A stretch of DNA of 64,000 nt from Welwitschia mirabilis (Eukaryota > Gnetophyta > Gnetopsida > Welwitschiales), in contig JBOZIK010000001.1 in assembly GCA_051453625.1 (NCBI GenBank), positions 178,459,108 through 178,523,107 of the forward strand. Reading direction: 5' to 3'. The translations under genes and the position numbers were made by a program. Positions 1 through 11,530 of the stretch are shown here, piece by piece. Below the pieces are notes generated by a model. That model was not told the DNA's origin and did no database searches. It saw only the letters and a list, made by a program, of their open reading frames with translations. How positions within the stretch are numbered: position 1 is the first letter of the stretch; each line of letters begins with the position of its first letter.

Positions 1-583
1 GTCCTCTGTGAACCCTTCCGTTTGCAAGATCCAGATCTTGTGCGTAGTATGTCCTAAGAACTCGAAATCTAGTTCGTCATGCGTCAGTGGATAAACGTCA
101 ACATTTGAGGTCTGTAATCCATAGAAAAACGACTTGAAGAATTACGTAGAACATGACGACGATACCGGCGGAGTACCGTGAAGGAAGTTTAATGGCAGCA
201 CTGAAGAATCCATAGTAATAATCGTCCTGCGATATGAAACCAAAGCCTGTTTGAACTCAAAAACAGCCATTAATTTGGACCCTTTTTTACAGTATCTCTG
301 TCTTCAATTCTGCAATGCAAAATAAGAAGCCATATTAAATCAGAGAAAGTGAATGTACCAGAAGAGTTGTCAAGGCTAAGCTTGACGACAGTTCCGTCAT
401 CGAGCTGCCGAATGTTCTTGGAAGAGCCCTAGACAACAGAAAATCCTTCTCTGAATTACAGGCTCTAGAATTCATCGCTGATGTTTTAGGAATTCTGATA
501 TGTTGTCTATGATTGCCTTCGACATTTGCGAGTGCGATCACCGTTATGATGGTAACCGTCAAGAGAAATAGCAATGGCTGCAT
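1..583 (-). pseudogene. Xyloglucan endotransglucosylase/hydrolase (XTH, GH16), 5' part, probably a pseudogene
   Basis: XTHs cut and rejoin xyloglucan in the plant cell wall. Reading down from ATG 583-581, the start gives a signal-peptide-like sequence (MQPLLFLLTVTIITVIALA). A shifted frame then gives NIRQLDDGTVVKLSLDNSSG. A 112-bp GT-AG intron (358-247) lies at the usual XTH place inside SG/GF. The next exon (246-146) reads GFISQDDYYYGFFSAAIKLP and ends IVVMFY. A 34-bp GT-AG interval (145-112) follows, then TSNVDVYPLTHDELDFEFLG, which holds the GH16 catalytic motif with its nucleophile Glu. Wording is closest to the XTH27/28/30-like group. Defects: the signal-peptide frame and the LSLDNSSG frame differ, and that second frame has a TAG near 431. 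The gene runs off the left edge. Family call is secure from the motif; whether it is expressed cannot be judged. Confidence 0.85.
112..145 (-). other. 34-bp GT-AG interval inside the XTH gene
   Basis: On the minus strand this interval begins GTAATTC and ends GATTACAG, exactly between codons for FY and TSN. Removing it restores the reading frame into HDELDFEFLG; leaving it in shifts the frame. Plant introns are rarely this short, so it is either an ultra-short intron or the shrunken remnant of a normal one. Confidence 0.6.
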
Positions 584-1316
584 TTTTTAAGCTTAGGATT
601 TGCCCTTTTGCAACTTTTAAAGCTATGGGAGCTCTGAAAATTTTGCATTTGTAGAGAAACGAAAATTGACATGGAAACTGGTATCTGTGAATTTTTGAAT
701 GAGATGATCGTCATGAAAAGTAAATAAGAAGAATTCATGTGAAGGTAAAAGTAGCTGCCCGTGCTCCATGCAACTCTTTTAATTCAAATCTCTAATTCAA
801 GGAAACTTTAACATAAAGAACGGAAAAAAAATAATAATAATACCATCCCAGATAATTCAGTGGTTGGGGATGGCCTCTTGGCCAAAATATTTAAAACGAA
901 AGTTAAAACCTTTGTGAGTTTGACTTTGTAGCCCCACAACCCCACAAATTTGTCCAAGTTCACTTGCATTGAGAGTGCTGTGCAACACATGTTGTAGGAG
1001 ACCCTTGCACATTTCTTAAGGGAAACAAAATGGCAACGCAAGTAAATCACTATTTAATTTAAGATTCATTAAGGTTGTGACGTTAAATAAGATTGACTGA
1101 AATGCAAGGAGGAAGGTACGTGCAGCTTTGCGAAGTGCAGAGGTGGAGTTAGCCGCGCACACGTTCATTTGAATTATTATAAAGATACTCAAAGCACAAA
1201 TAATGTGGTGCTTTCCTTTACTAATATGTATTAGATTGTGTAACAGAAAAGAATCATGCGGTTCAAATTTGTGTACATATATGGATCTGTTTTAATGGCT
1301 ATGGTAAGCATATGAG
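584..1316. other. Upstream region of the XTH remnant, no gene recognised
   Basis: This is the 5' side of the minus-strand XTH and the left neighbour of MULE copy A. An 80-codon minus-strand open frame (1050-808) shows no family motif and no counterpart elsewhere in the window, so I do not call it. No clear TATA box was found at a convincing distance from the ATG at 583. The sequence just left of 1317 does not match the other MULE-flanking sequences, so no target-site duplication is visible for copy A. Confidence 0.4.
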
Positions 1317-2150
1317 GGAGCACTCTATGAAGGGTCTTAACGTGTAATTAATGGAGCCTTTCATGAGTATGTCCTGCATGCACACATCCATGCCCCTTCA
1401 TGGATGCAGACATTGCATCCACAGTAGTCTCCATGCCTATCTATGATCACATTGCTAGAAGTGTGATTTCCCTAAGGCACTTCCCCCTTCCGCACTTGCA
1501 CACCACACTGTCAGCCATTCTTTTCTTCAAACATGAAGACTGCTTTTAATGTTTAGCAAATGGAGTGTAGGCACAGGTTTAGGGTTCCTGCAACAAACGC
1601 AAAGCGAACTCAAAATCCTGAGCCATTGCTCCTTATTTCTCTCATCTGCATTGTTGAGAAACATTGTCAAAAGAGCAAATGGAGTGAAAACATGGATTTG
1701 TAGTTCAGCAAACAGAGCAAAGACGCGGGTTTAGGGTTGTCGCAACATTCAGAAAGCATTTTTAAAATGCTTCATTATCTCGGAGACAAGCACCCACAAC
1801 CATCGCTCAAATCCTAAAAAAGCAGGAATCCATATGTTTCTATAAACATTTTTCCCCCCAAATACGATTCCATTTTCCACTTTTCTCAGGTCTTTGATTT
1901 GTGCAAGAAATTTTTTTCCACAATCTGCAGAGCATTTGATCTAGGTTTTATAGGGGTTCTAAGTGATTTGAGTAAGTAAATTTTGTTTTTAGTTTCTTTA
2001 GGTTGTCAAAAATCCATGGGAAGATGCCCCTTTTTTTCTGCGATTTTCCGTTTGTAAGTGTTCAACTCTAAATCTCTTTGATTCTTTTTGTAAGTGTTCA
2101 ACTGTTCTTCTTTAAGTGTTCAGTTTTTTTTCTTACTTAGTACTAGTTTG
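1317..2150 (+). repeat. Left terminal inverted repeat of MULE A
   Basis: Reverse-complement counterpart of about 10390-11530. It contains the subterminal repeat (GGAGTG...GGTTTAGGGTT...CTCTCATCTGCATT) twice, near 1540-1670 and 1672-1790. A stretch present in the other three TIRs (around the CCATTGTTT segment) is deleted near 1788. The inner boundary is fuzzy because of divergence. Confidence 0.7.
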
Positions 2151-3460
2151 TGTGTGAACTGTGTTGTCATTCTTGCTAGAAATATGTAGAAGTCAAAAAC
2201 ATTATCATTCTTATGAGAGAACTATAGAAGGTGTGCCTCCTTTTAAAGTCCTTTAAGAGCTGCATTCTTTGTTTAGTTAAAATTCATATTTCTCATTTGT
2301 AATAAACAGCAATCAAAATCATATATAAATGGAATACAATCTTGATAGTTTAAGCTCCCACCATAGTAAACAACTAGTATGCTTTATTGTAAAATCGAAC
2401 AAATTAAACTCAATTTTTAAAAAACACATTAAGCTTACCTAAACACTCATTCTTTATTTTGAGGGCAATCAAGAAACATATAGATTTTGCGATCTCCCTT
2501 TAAAACTATAGGAATTTTATAGTAATTGATTGAGCTAGACACTATAAAGAACCAAAGGTTCTGTTGGAGATCTAAATTTAGAAATGGTTTATAAATTCTT
2601 ATCAAAGAAACAAGAGACTCCCTCTTCCATATAAATTTGATTGCTAAGACGCCATGGCATATGTATTTCATCTAAAAATAATAGTAACTCATATTTCTTT
2701 CTTGTTTCTATAAATGCATTTATTAGTCTAGTTGTATGTTTAAAATGTACAATCTTTACTATCATTTCAAAAATAAAAAGCAATTTGCATTTACTTTTAG
2801 ACAAATGATGCATTATAGAGTTGTATTCGTAAACGTATCATATTCATTCCATGCTGTAACTAGTATGCTAGTAACAACACAAGAGAAGGTATCAAGATAA
2901 TAGACCAATGTCATACCTACTAAGCATCCTTCATAACTCTAACCATAAATACCTATTCTACCTCTTTTAGTCCATCCCTATTTCATTAATGATTCTAGAC
3001 CTATGCATTGATTCTCAACATTAATATTACCAATATTATTTTTCAATGAGCTTTCAAACTTTAAGCCATGTCTGACACTGCATCTATTATCAAGGTGCAT
3101 TATAATCAATAGATAAGAAATGTATCATAGGTGTTGAAAAATCATAAACACAATCGCTTGAATGCCAAAAAAATTTTTATAATGAATAAATATGAAATAA
3201 AAATCATATGCAAAAAATAAAAATTTAAAATAAAAATCATAAACACAATCACCTAAATGCAAGATAAAATTTGTAAAGAATAAATCTAGAATAAATATAG
3301 TTTTGGTAGCCCTTCATAAATACAATCACTTGATTCTAGCAATTTTTTATAAGATATTTCATTATGAAAAATCTACTTTTCACTGATATTATTTTATTTT
3401 AAAATTCTAATAAACATGTTAAACATAAATAATAAATCTAATCTAAGGAACTTTTTGGAG
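2150..3460. other. MULE A left interior, mostly noncoding
   Basis: No plus-strand exon is recognisable here. A minus-strand open frame (2813-2589, starting MHHLSKSKCK) has a counterpart in copy B (26718-26524, MHYLSKTKGK) with the ATG and most residues retained, though several positions differ and B gains a stop. It could be an eroded second transposon gene or simply AT-rich sequence that aligns because the copies are related. Direct repeats of the type ATAAAAATCATAAACACAATCAC occur near 3140-3260. Confidence 0.4.
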
Positions 3461-6400
3461 CACACATGGACTGTTCATCTCCAATAACCAAAGGATGGAA
3501 AATTTAACTAGGAAGGCCTTATATGGTCAATGTATGAAGGGGTAAAATTTACATGAATACTTTATGACCATTTGGAGGATTTTATGAAAGGTGAAGAGGA
3601 AAATGAGATTTCTCCTACTAAAATAAATGTTAAATTAAGGAACCAACAATGTTGGAATGAAATTCACACCACAAATGCAATTCCTACATTAAGTGAAAGT
3701 AGTAATATTTAAAACATTAGTATAGCATTAATGCATTTTTAATGTAGAAGAGATTTATTTCACTGCTTCATATTGATGCAAGGTCTACGTCATTTGGTAG
3801 GATACATGTCAATATGGGCCAGAAACGATGAAAATGTTGAAGGACAAAATATGAAGGAAGTGTAAATAGTTAGGAAAGAAAACTAATTATCATTACCACT
3901 TTATTTCTTATTAAATGCATGAAAATGACCAACTTTATTGTATGCTGATGCAAGTAGAGCAACATATAGATGTGAATGACAAGTATTATCATGGTCGACT
4001 TGAACCACCCACAGATAAGAGATATTATCATGTTATGTTCTTATCTAAAGAATTAAGAGAGGACTTTACTGAAATGATAAGGCATGGCATGTTACCAGAT
4101 GATGTGTTCGACAAGTACATAGTTGACATATTAAGCAACAAAGATGAAAAATAATTTCTATTACAGAGATCAAGGGATAAGTGTGTCTCAAGGAAGGATT
4201 TTCTTAACATGCAAATGTTACTAAACAAGACTATAAGTTAAGTATATATGATTATGAGAGTACTCATTTATGGATGGAGAATTTCAAGCATTTCTTTTTC
4301 TTATGCCAATAAAAGGATAAGGTCAATGATGTTACCCTCATCATAGGTGTGCAATCCAAGTTAATGTTAGATAACATGTTTAGATTTTCTAAGGACATCA
4401 TTATAAGTGTGGACTCAACATTTAACACTAATAAATATAAGGTAAGTATCATTATTAACTTATTTATAATGCTTAATGCCTATGGATATGATACAGAGAT
4501 GTGTAATTATCCCATTGTAAGTTTTGTAGTACACACTTCACATATGCATGGAATTTGACTCATACTATAATGGTCTTCCAATTGCATGGATTATCTCCTC
4601 TCATACTAGCACTTCTGATTTGGAGTTATGGTTGGATTTGCTAGTAAGAAGATGTAGATCAGTGGATAGTAGTTGGAAAATTAATGCATTTTTAATAGAT
4701 GATTCATCTATAGAGATTGGAGCTATTAGGTAAGTTAATAACATTTGTGTTTTGGATTTATGCACTTGGACATCCTCTACATTGTAATGAAGAGTGATTA
4801 ATATTTTCTATTATATGTTGTTATATTAAACATGTGAGCTATTTTTTAATTTAATGCTTGACAATTTTATAGGAATGTGATTGGTTGTCACATCTTCTTG
4901 TGCACATGGCATGTTTCACATGCTTGGTGGAAACACCTAAATGGCAGAGTTAATGATAAAGTCATTAATAAGTAAATGGTAGATATCTTAAAAAAATAAT
5001 GAATTCACATAATGATTAATCAGATGTTGGCCTAGAGTTAGAACAATTTCTGAAGGACTTTGAGCAACAAAAGTCTTTTCTAGTATACTTTCATAACACA
5101 TGGATAAAGGATGATCATTTTCATAAGTACATGTCCTTATAGTTTTTGCAAGTTGTAATTTACATGAAAGTAATTAAAATATTTATGTTTCTTTTAATAA
5201 TGTATTAGAAAGGTGTGGATGAAACCATTTAGAGATGCTCCACATGCACAGCAGCACACAACCACTACACTTAAATCATACCATGGTTTCTTGAAGAAAA
5301 CATTCCTAAGCAATAGGAAGCATTTAGAATTCATGAGAATTGATTTGTGGATATGGTGTTTGCATCTTGTACAAGTTCATTATTGGAATCAAATGTGGAT
5401 GAATGAAGGAGGTTTTATTATAAATCACCATGTAAGGGAATAAAACAAAAAGAATTAGGAGCATGCACTTGCAATTCCAAATGAGGATTGTATCTATGAT
5501 GAGCATTGCAATGTTGCATACTATGTGCATAGTTAAAATCCATCAAAAAAAGCTATACGGTCTCATGTCAGGGATTTGTACTCCTTTTCAATTAAGTATA
5601 ATTTCATATAAGCCAACACTGGACATGCGTGCAAGCATACTATTAAAGTTGTAATGATATTAAAATGGGAAGATACAACCAAATATTTTTTCTTTCATAA
5701 TGATCAATTTGATTCAAGATTTGAATTGGATATGTACTACTTTGATGGCAGTCAAAGAGCTCTTAAAGAAAAGGATGACCTTGGAGTCATATTATCACAA
5801 CACACACAAGATATTAGTGATTGTTAGCCAGGCACATCAAACTCATAGCTCAATATATGTGATTGGAATGCATCTTGTGTGGGAGTTAGATATGATAACA
5901 ATGATGATATATGCTTGACACCAAAAATACGTGATGCAAAGAAAGTGAAAGAAGTGTAAAACCATATTACTGATATGCTTAATAAGTTTTAACATAGTTT
6001 ACCTAGTGATCTTTTAACTATGTTTCAAGTGGAGAAAACAACTAAAAAGCTAGTATTAACATTTTCATACACACCATTAGAAGATTAAATAACATCAAAG
6101 AAGCAAATATCTAGTTGATAAGTCCATCCAAATGGGGAAAAAAAATGGAAACATGAAAAAAAACATACAATATGTATTGTTCAAGTTATTTGATACCGCT
6201 TCTACATGAGAAGGGATATGCACTAAGTGAAGTAAAAGGAGTAATAGTAATATGTCATTTATGTCTTATGATTTTCATTTTTTGTAAGTAAATTTTTGAT
6301 TAGTTGATGGATTTTCCTTTTTTAGAAGAATCTAGTTAATTGTTGATTTGGATGTTGTTTAAACCCTTTCATAATAATTAGCAACAATTTGTAAAAGTTC

Positions 6401-7711
6401 TTTTAATAGTTTATGTCATGTGATTTTAACCCTCATACTTTATTTTTATATGAGGAAATATGTTAGAGATTTTACAAATATGTTTGAATGATGCTAAAAG
6501 ATCCTTTTGTTCTTATGTTCTAGCTTATTATGCTCACATGAAATACTAATCTGCTTGGCTAGACAAACGACTAGGGGTTACCTCACCAAATGTCCAAATC
6601 TCACTTGTAATACCTAATACATTGAAGCTTGTTCCAAGTGAAATAGTTTATAGGTATGGGTTAAAACAACTAAATGATAAAACATTACAATCTTACAATT
6701 CCAGATCAATATACAAAAATACTCTTACATTGATAATGATGAAATATATTATTTACATAGTGTTTTCACCAAAGCATTAGAGCTAAATGTAATCCAATCC
6801 TTTCTGTAGCATTCTCTTATATTCTTTGTATATCCTTTGGACACAATTAAATACTTACATTGACCATCTAAATTAAATGATAAAATACACTATAATGTTT
6901 TTCTTGGCTGAAGGGGTCAGCCAAAATGTTTTGGTAAAACAAATCCTTATGCTTGACCAAATACTAAGCTATAAGGGAAGAAAGCATCTGCTAATACACT
7001 TGCACACCATCATCAAAAAGTAAGCATAGATTCATATCAGATGTGGAAAAAAGCCTCTTAAACTACTTTAATTTCCTCAATATGCATTTTATTAGAATTA
7101 TTCATATATTTATTTCTTTCATATAATTTTTCTACTTCATTTATTCCATCTTTTAAAATTTAAAATCTTAATAGTTTCAGATTCTATGTTATTAATCCTC
7201 TCAATAACTTTATTCATGAAGGATGACAAATACTGGTAAGTTTCTTAAATTTTATATTATAGTATTATGTTTTACTTCTAGCAATGATACATAATAACAT
7301 TAGAGACCTACATTCATCAATTCCATTTCCTATGATCAACTTTTCTTTTTCTTGTTAAACCATGAATGTAAAACTAATGATTAGACAAAATTAATGGACA
7401 ACTAAAATTTTCTATTACAGATATGATACATAGGTCTTTGAACAATTCCCTACTCAGTACATCATAAACAAGTATCCTAATCTTGCATTGTTGATAAAGA
7501 AATTGACAAGAGAAATCTGTGATGAATTGTGTGCTTTCTTTCTTGAAGGAGGTTATAACTTGAAATCACTTTTCTATCTGGTGGCTAATACATTTTCTAC
7601 ATTTTTCAGAGAATCAAGCATTGAAAATGAAATACATAATTCTACTTATTTGTATGACAAACCATTGGATTTAGCTATAGTAGAAATCAAAGGAAACTAT
7701 GCACTGTACTA
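3460..7711 (+). pseudogene. MULE transposase gene, copy A (MULE domain, SWIM finger, novel C-terminal module)
   Basis: The transposase would cut and paste the element by its TIRs. N-terminal exons lie near 3460-3700 (KGEEENEISPTKINVK) and 3900-4160 (VEQHIDVNDKYYHGRLEPP). The catalytic core follows: VDSTFNTNKYK near 4405-4440 (first Asp), an intron (about 4441-4533), GLPIAWIISSHTSTSDLELW, then NAFLIDDSSIEI (second Asp) near 4685-4720. After an intron (4732-4872) comes FLCTWHVSHAWWKHL near 4890-4925, the usual CxxWH-type block. SWIM-like GHACKHTIKV lies near 5624-5652. Later exons read DKRLGVTSPNVQ (about 6560-6653) and FEQFPTQYIINKYPN with LTREICDELCAFFLEGGYN (7421-7711), joined by a GT-AG intron. 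Many in-frame stops show it is dead. The domain call is firm; exon edges are approximate. Confidence 0.8.
6556..7711 (+). pseudogene. Unrecognised C-terminal module of the MULE gene (two exons), copy A
   Basis: Two exons stay largely open in an otherwise stop-ridden element. Exon one (about 6556-6653) reads AWLDKRLGVTSPNVQISLVI, then LKLVPSEIVYR, and ends at AG/GTATGG. Exon two begins after TATTACAG at 7421 and reads VFEQFPTQYIINKYPN, CAFFLEGGYNLKSLFYLVAN and IHNSTYLYDKPLDLAIVEIK. The same exons and splice signals occur in copy B (about 30478-30573 and 31486-31790), with conservative changes such as EIVY to ELIY. I do not recognise the domain. It may be a C-terminal extension of the transposase or a second gene on the same strand. 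Confidence 0.55.
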
Positions 7712-10390
7712 AATATCTCAATTAAAAAATTAGCAGAATTTTAAATTTGTATATATAGTTCTATTTTTTCCCTCTTTTACTTAGAATCAATTTTCTGATA
7801 TCACTTACATGCATTATTTAAATACATACTTCATTTAAATTTAATGTCTTTATAGGACATGATAAATGATATTTGGTTATTATTTTATTATAACTGCTTA
7901 ATACAATGTTATAGTTTTATTGATTAACAACGATGTAATGGATATTAGATTATAATATTTCTTCTAAGTAAACTATTAAGCTTAATGTGGATGTTGAAAT
8001 ATAAAAAATATGGTATTTCTTCTTCAGCAAATGTAATATGTTTCCCAAAAATATAATGAAAATTTAATTTTTTTAGACATTTAAATTAGATAAACATGTG
8101 AACATACTTTTAAATGTGGAAATCCAGAATACAAACACATAAAGGACATAATCATATAGCCACTTTGGAGATAATGGCCCTAACAAGATTCTTTTATCAG
8201 CTTATCATTTTTCTAATGCTTCATATTCTCTAAATCTTCTTTGTAAATAAGAAAAGAAAGCCAAGAAAAGTCCATTTCTTTAGATATTTACAATGTAAGT
8301 ATTGCTAAAGCCAAGAAAAGTCCATTTCTTTAGATATTTACAATGTAAGTATTGCTTAGAAAAATGGCTACAAGAAAATGTCATCTTTCTATAATTAGAC
8401 AAATTAAAAGAAAGGGATCTAATAATATAGATAGATGACATTATCATTTAAGGAGTTGGCATCTCTATAATGTTGTTAGAAAGTAAAATGAAAATCTTAT
8501 TATAATCTATGAAATCAAATGCCTAATTTTATATATAAGAATTGTCAATTGGATAATTAGATGGCCTTTGCCTAGTTTAGTTTCTTTATTGAAATGCAAC
8601 AAAACTTTAGTATATCCAACTTACTATTTCTTACAAAATCATGAGAAAATTCTTAAATAATTTATGTCAATATACATTATTCATCATTTAGATATTTTTA
8701 AACTTCTTGTACCAATTCCAAGAATCTTAGAATCTCCTTTGGCCAATGATTGCGAGTTCATTAAGAATCCTTATAAGTCTTTACTTCAAGCAATAAAAAA
8801 AATGTTATTCTTGTTTAATTATTAAAAGGCTAGATAAATTCCTAGTTGATGTTACTTGGCTTAGTTCATGTATTTATTCATTATATGAGCAATCTGCATA
8901 AGTAATTTTAACCTAAACATAATTGTCATGCAAACAATAGAAAAATTTAGTGAGGAAATAACAAAATAATGCAATAAGCACCTTGGATTATCATGGTTTA
9001 ACATAGATCCTACTTCCACAATGCATCAATTCTAATTAGAGATTAAGATAAAAGTTAATTAATAAATTAGAGGCTAAGATGTATGTCAATTTCTTAGACA
9101 AGAACCATAGGCATGACATATATATTTGTTTGCTAACTCTTAGGCTCGCAGCAACCACTCATAGATTTTCATATGGTAAACCAAAGTAGTAATACTCTTA
9201 AGTGTAGTATAGTTTTTGATAAATTAACTCCCAAGAAGGGGGAAAAATGTTTTTAGATCTTGACTTTATTTCAATTACAAAAGAAGTTAATTAATGTTAA
9301 GAAGTATATGAAATTCTAGTATAGCTTTTATATGTTAAATTAAAAAGTTTAATGATTTTTGGGCAAGAGAAAATTAGCTTTTGGGATACCTAAATATGCG
9401 AAATAAATTCCATGATATCTCCCTTTCTGACTTGGGCAATATCATGTAGAAAATAAAAAACATTTTTCTTTCTTTAAAAGTAATAGTTAAGGCTCAGAAA
9501 GAATCACCTTGTATCACACTTAAAAAAGTATAAATCGCATTTGCACTAAACCAAGAAATAAGTAATAATCAGATGCCTAAGACCATCTTTAAGATAAACT
9601 GTTAGAAGAGCATGAAAAAACTCCACACAAAAGGCATGTTTTTTAAATCTTTTACTTGAGAAAATATTTATGTTCTAACAATAATTGAGAGTAACTTGCT
9701 TTAAGTAGAACTTTTATAGATCAGATCAAATCAATAATTTAGCTATAGTGTCATACAAAAAAGTTTCTATGCAAGTAAATACTAATGTCACAATAGCATT
9801 TTATAGCTTACCATACAAAAACAATAATACATATTCCCATAAAGCAGTGTCTTTTTGAAACATAAAAAATGCATGCTGTATATTATCATGAAAATGTTGC
9901 TGCTTCAAAGAGTGCTGCCATTCCATTTCAAACCTGATGCCTATCCATTCCAATGCTAAAGATTATGACATACCTCCAATTTACTAAAATAAAAATTCTT
10001 GAGTTATATCCTTTAATGCTATTAAACAAATTGATCCAGATGTTAAAATTTTCTTATGGAGTTCATAAATTATGTTTACTATTTTTATAAAGTTGTTTAG
10101 AAGAATTGTATAAAGTTGTTTATAAGAATTGTAAAATTGCAAATAAAGAATGGGTTTAGCTCTAGAAAAATTATAAAATTATAAACTAAGAAGAGGTTTA
10201 GGTATTTTAGATCTCTACATTTTAGAAACATATTAAACTCTAAAGTGGGTTCACAAAGATATAAAAGAAGAGGAAGATTGGAAGAAATTTCTTAATAACA
10301 AGATTGTTGAAGTCAAGCATATGAAAGATGGCTCATTCCCTTTGGAAGATTGGAAGGATTTTTTTAAAGAATACCATTAAGTCTAGAGGA
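7712..10390. other. MULE A right interior, noncoding
   Basis: About 2.7 kb of AT-rich sequence collinear with 31790-34400 in copy B. I see no coding pattern. It includes a perfect 50-bp tandem duplication at 8257-8356 that copy B lacks. Confidence 0.5.
8257..8356. repeat. 50-bp tandem duplication in MULE A
   Basis: The unit beginning AAAGCCAAGAAAAGTCC and ending GTAAGTATTGCT occurs twice head to tail (8257-8306 and 8307-8356) without a mismatch. Copy B has one copy near 32331, so the duplication is private and recent relative to the divergence of the two elements. Confidence 0.85.
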
Positions 10391-11530
10391 TTCATTATCT
10401 TAAAATAAATGAGCATCTTCATGTAAATGAATGCTAGGAATGAAGCATTGGTCTTTTGAAAATTGTAGAAACTTAAAGAGGCTTAGATTTTAAAATTAAC
10501 AAAAACATAGAAAGAATCAAGAAGCTTCAAAGTTGGATAATTACAAAGAAAAAATCATAGAAAAGAATGAGTGTCTTTCTATTGATTTTTGACAACATGA
10601 TAAAACTAAGACAATACTGAGTAGGCAAAGGGGAAGTGAAATTTACTTATTGAAATTACTTGGAACCCCTAAAAATCTAGATTGAATGCTCCAAAAAATG
10701 TAAAAAAATTCTTGTAATATTTAAAAGCAATGAATATTGCTAAGCACAGAAATGTCAAAACTAGAAGACTAAAGAAAAGCAAAAAATGAAATAGTATTTG
10801 AAAAAAAAATGTTTATAAAAACATATGAATTCCAACTTTTTTAGGATTTGAGCGATGGCTATGCTTGCTTTTGAGAGAATGAAGTGTTGACTCCATCCAA
10901 TGATACATTAGTTGTAATGCTCAGTAATGGTTAATAGTTTTCTTGCTCAAAAGGCAAACAATGGTATTTCGCTATTCTGACATGCGAAGGTGTCTCTTCC
11001 TATTTTACGTGAATGCTAGGAATGGAGCATTAGGTTTCTCAAAACTGTAGATGAGAGAAACTTTAGGTAATAACTTTGTGTTTTGAAACTACTTTGCAAA
11101 AGTTGTAGCAATCCTAAACTTACATCTTCACTTCATTTGCGGAACTCTAAACCCATGTCTTCACTCCATTTACCATTTTGATAATATTTCTCAAAAGTAT
11201 AGATGAGAGAAACTACAAGTAGTGGCTTTGTGTTTTGAGACTACTTTATGAAAGTTGCAACAACCTTAAACCTATAGCTTCACTCCATTTGCTGAACTCT
11301 AAACCCACATCTTTACTCCATTTGTTGTTTTGGTAATGTACACATTCATGGGACCATGGAGAGGCATGATGTCCATTCTGAGTTGGCAATGTATGCATTC
11401 ATGGATAGGTATGGATGTGTGCATTTTGAATATGGACAAATGTTTGACATAGTGCAATGTAAATGCATGCAAGAAATATGCATGGAGAGGCTCCATTAAT
11501 TACATGTTAAGACCCTTCATAGAGTGCTTC
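10390..11530 (-). repeat. Right terminal inverted repeat of MULE A
   Basis: Inverted relative to 1317-2150 and to the left TIR of copy B. It contains two head-to-tail copies of an approximately 150-bp subterminal repeat (about 11038-11188 and 11189-11341), each with GTAGATGAGAGAAACT or similar, a TTTTGAAACTACTTT-like block, and ATCTTCACTCCATTTG-like ends. The outermost bases read AGACCCTTCATAGAGTGCTTC. Confidence 0.75.

Larger units (their letters stand above)
1317..11530 (+). mobile_element. Mutator-like element, copy A (about 10.2 kb, long TIRs)
   Basis: The ends are inverted copies: the left begins GGAGCACTCTATGAAGGGTC and the right, reverse-complemented, begins GAAGCACTCTATGAAGGGTC. Similarity continues inward for several hundred bases. 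The interior carries a multi-exon MULE transposase on the plus strand. The whole element is collinear with copy B (16514-35520 without its Copia-1 insert), including noncoding parts. The right flank (GTCTCTCCCC) matches copy B's right flank, but the left flank does not, so the left end is probably a duplication or rearrangement boundary and not an original insertion edge. The element is decayed and not autonomous now. Confidence 0.8.

Noticed and set aside
808-1050. 80-codon minus-strand open frame upstream of XTH
   Set aside because: No motif, no paralogue in the window, and the length is ordinary for this composition.
5324-5530. Minus-strand frames within the MULE gene (also 4028-4228 and 4264-4452)
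   Set aside because: They oppose recognised plus-strand transposase exons and carry no motif.
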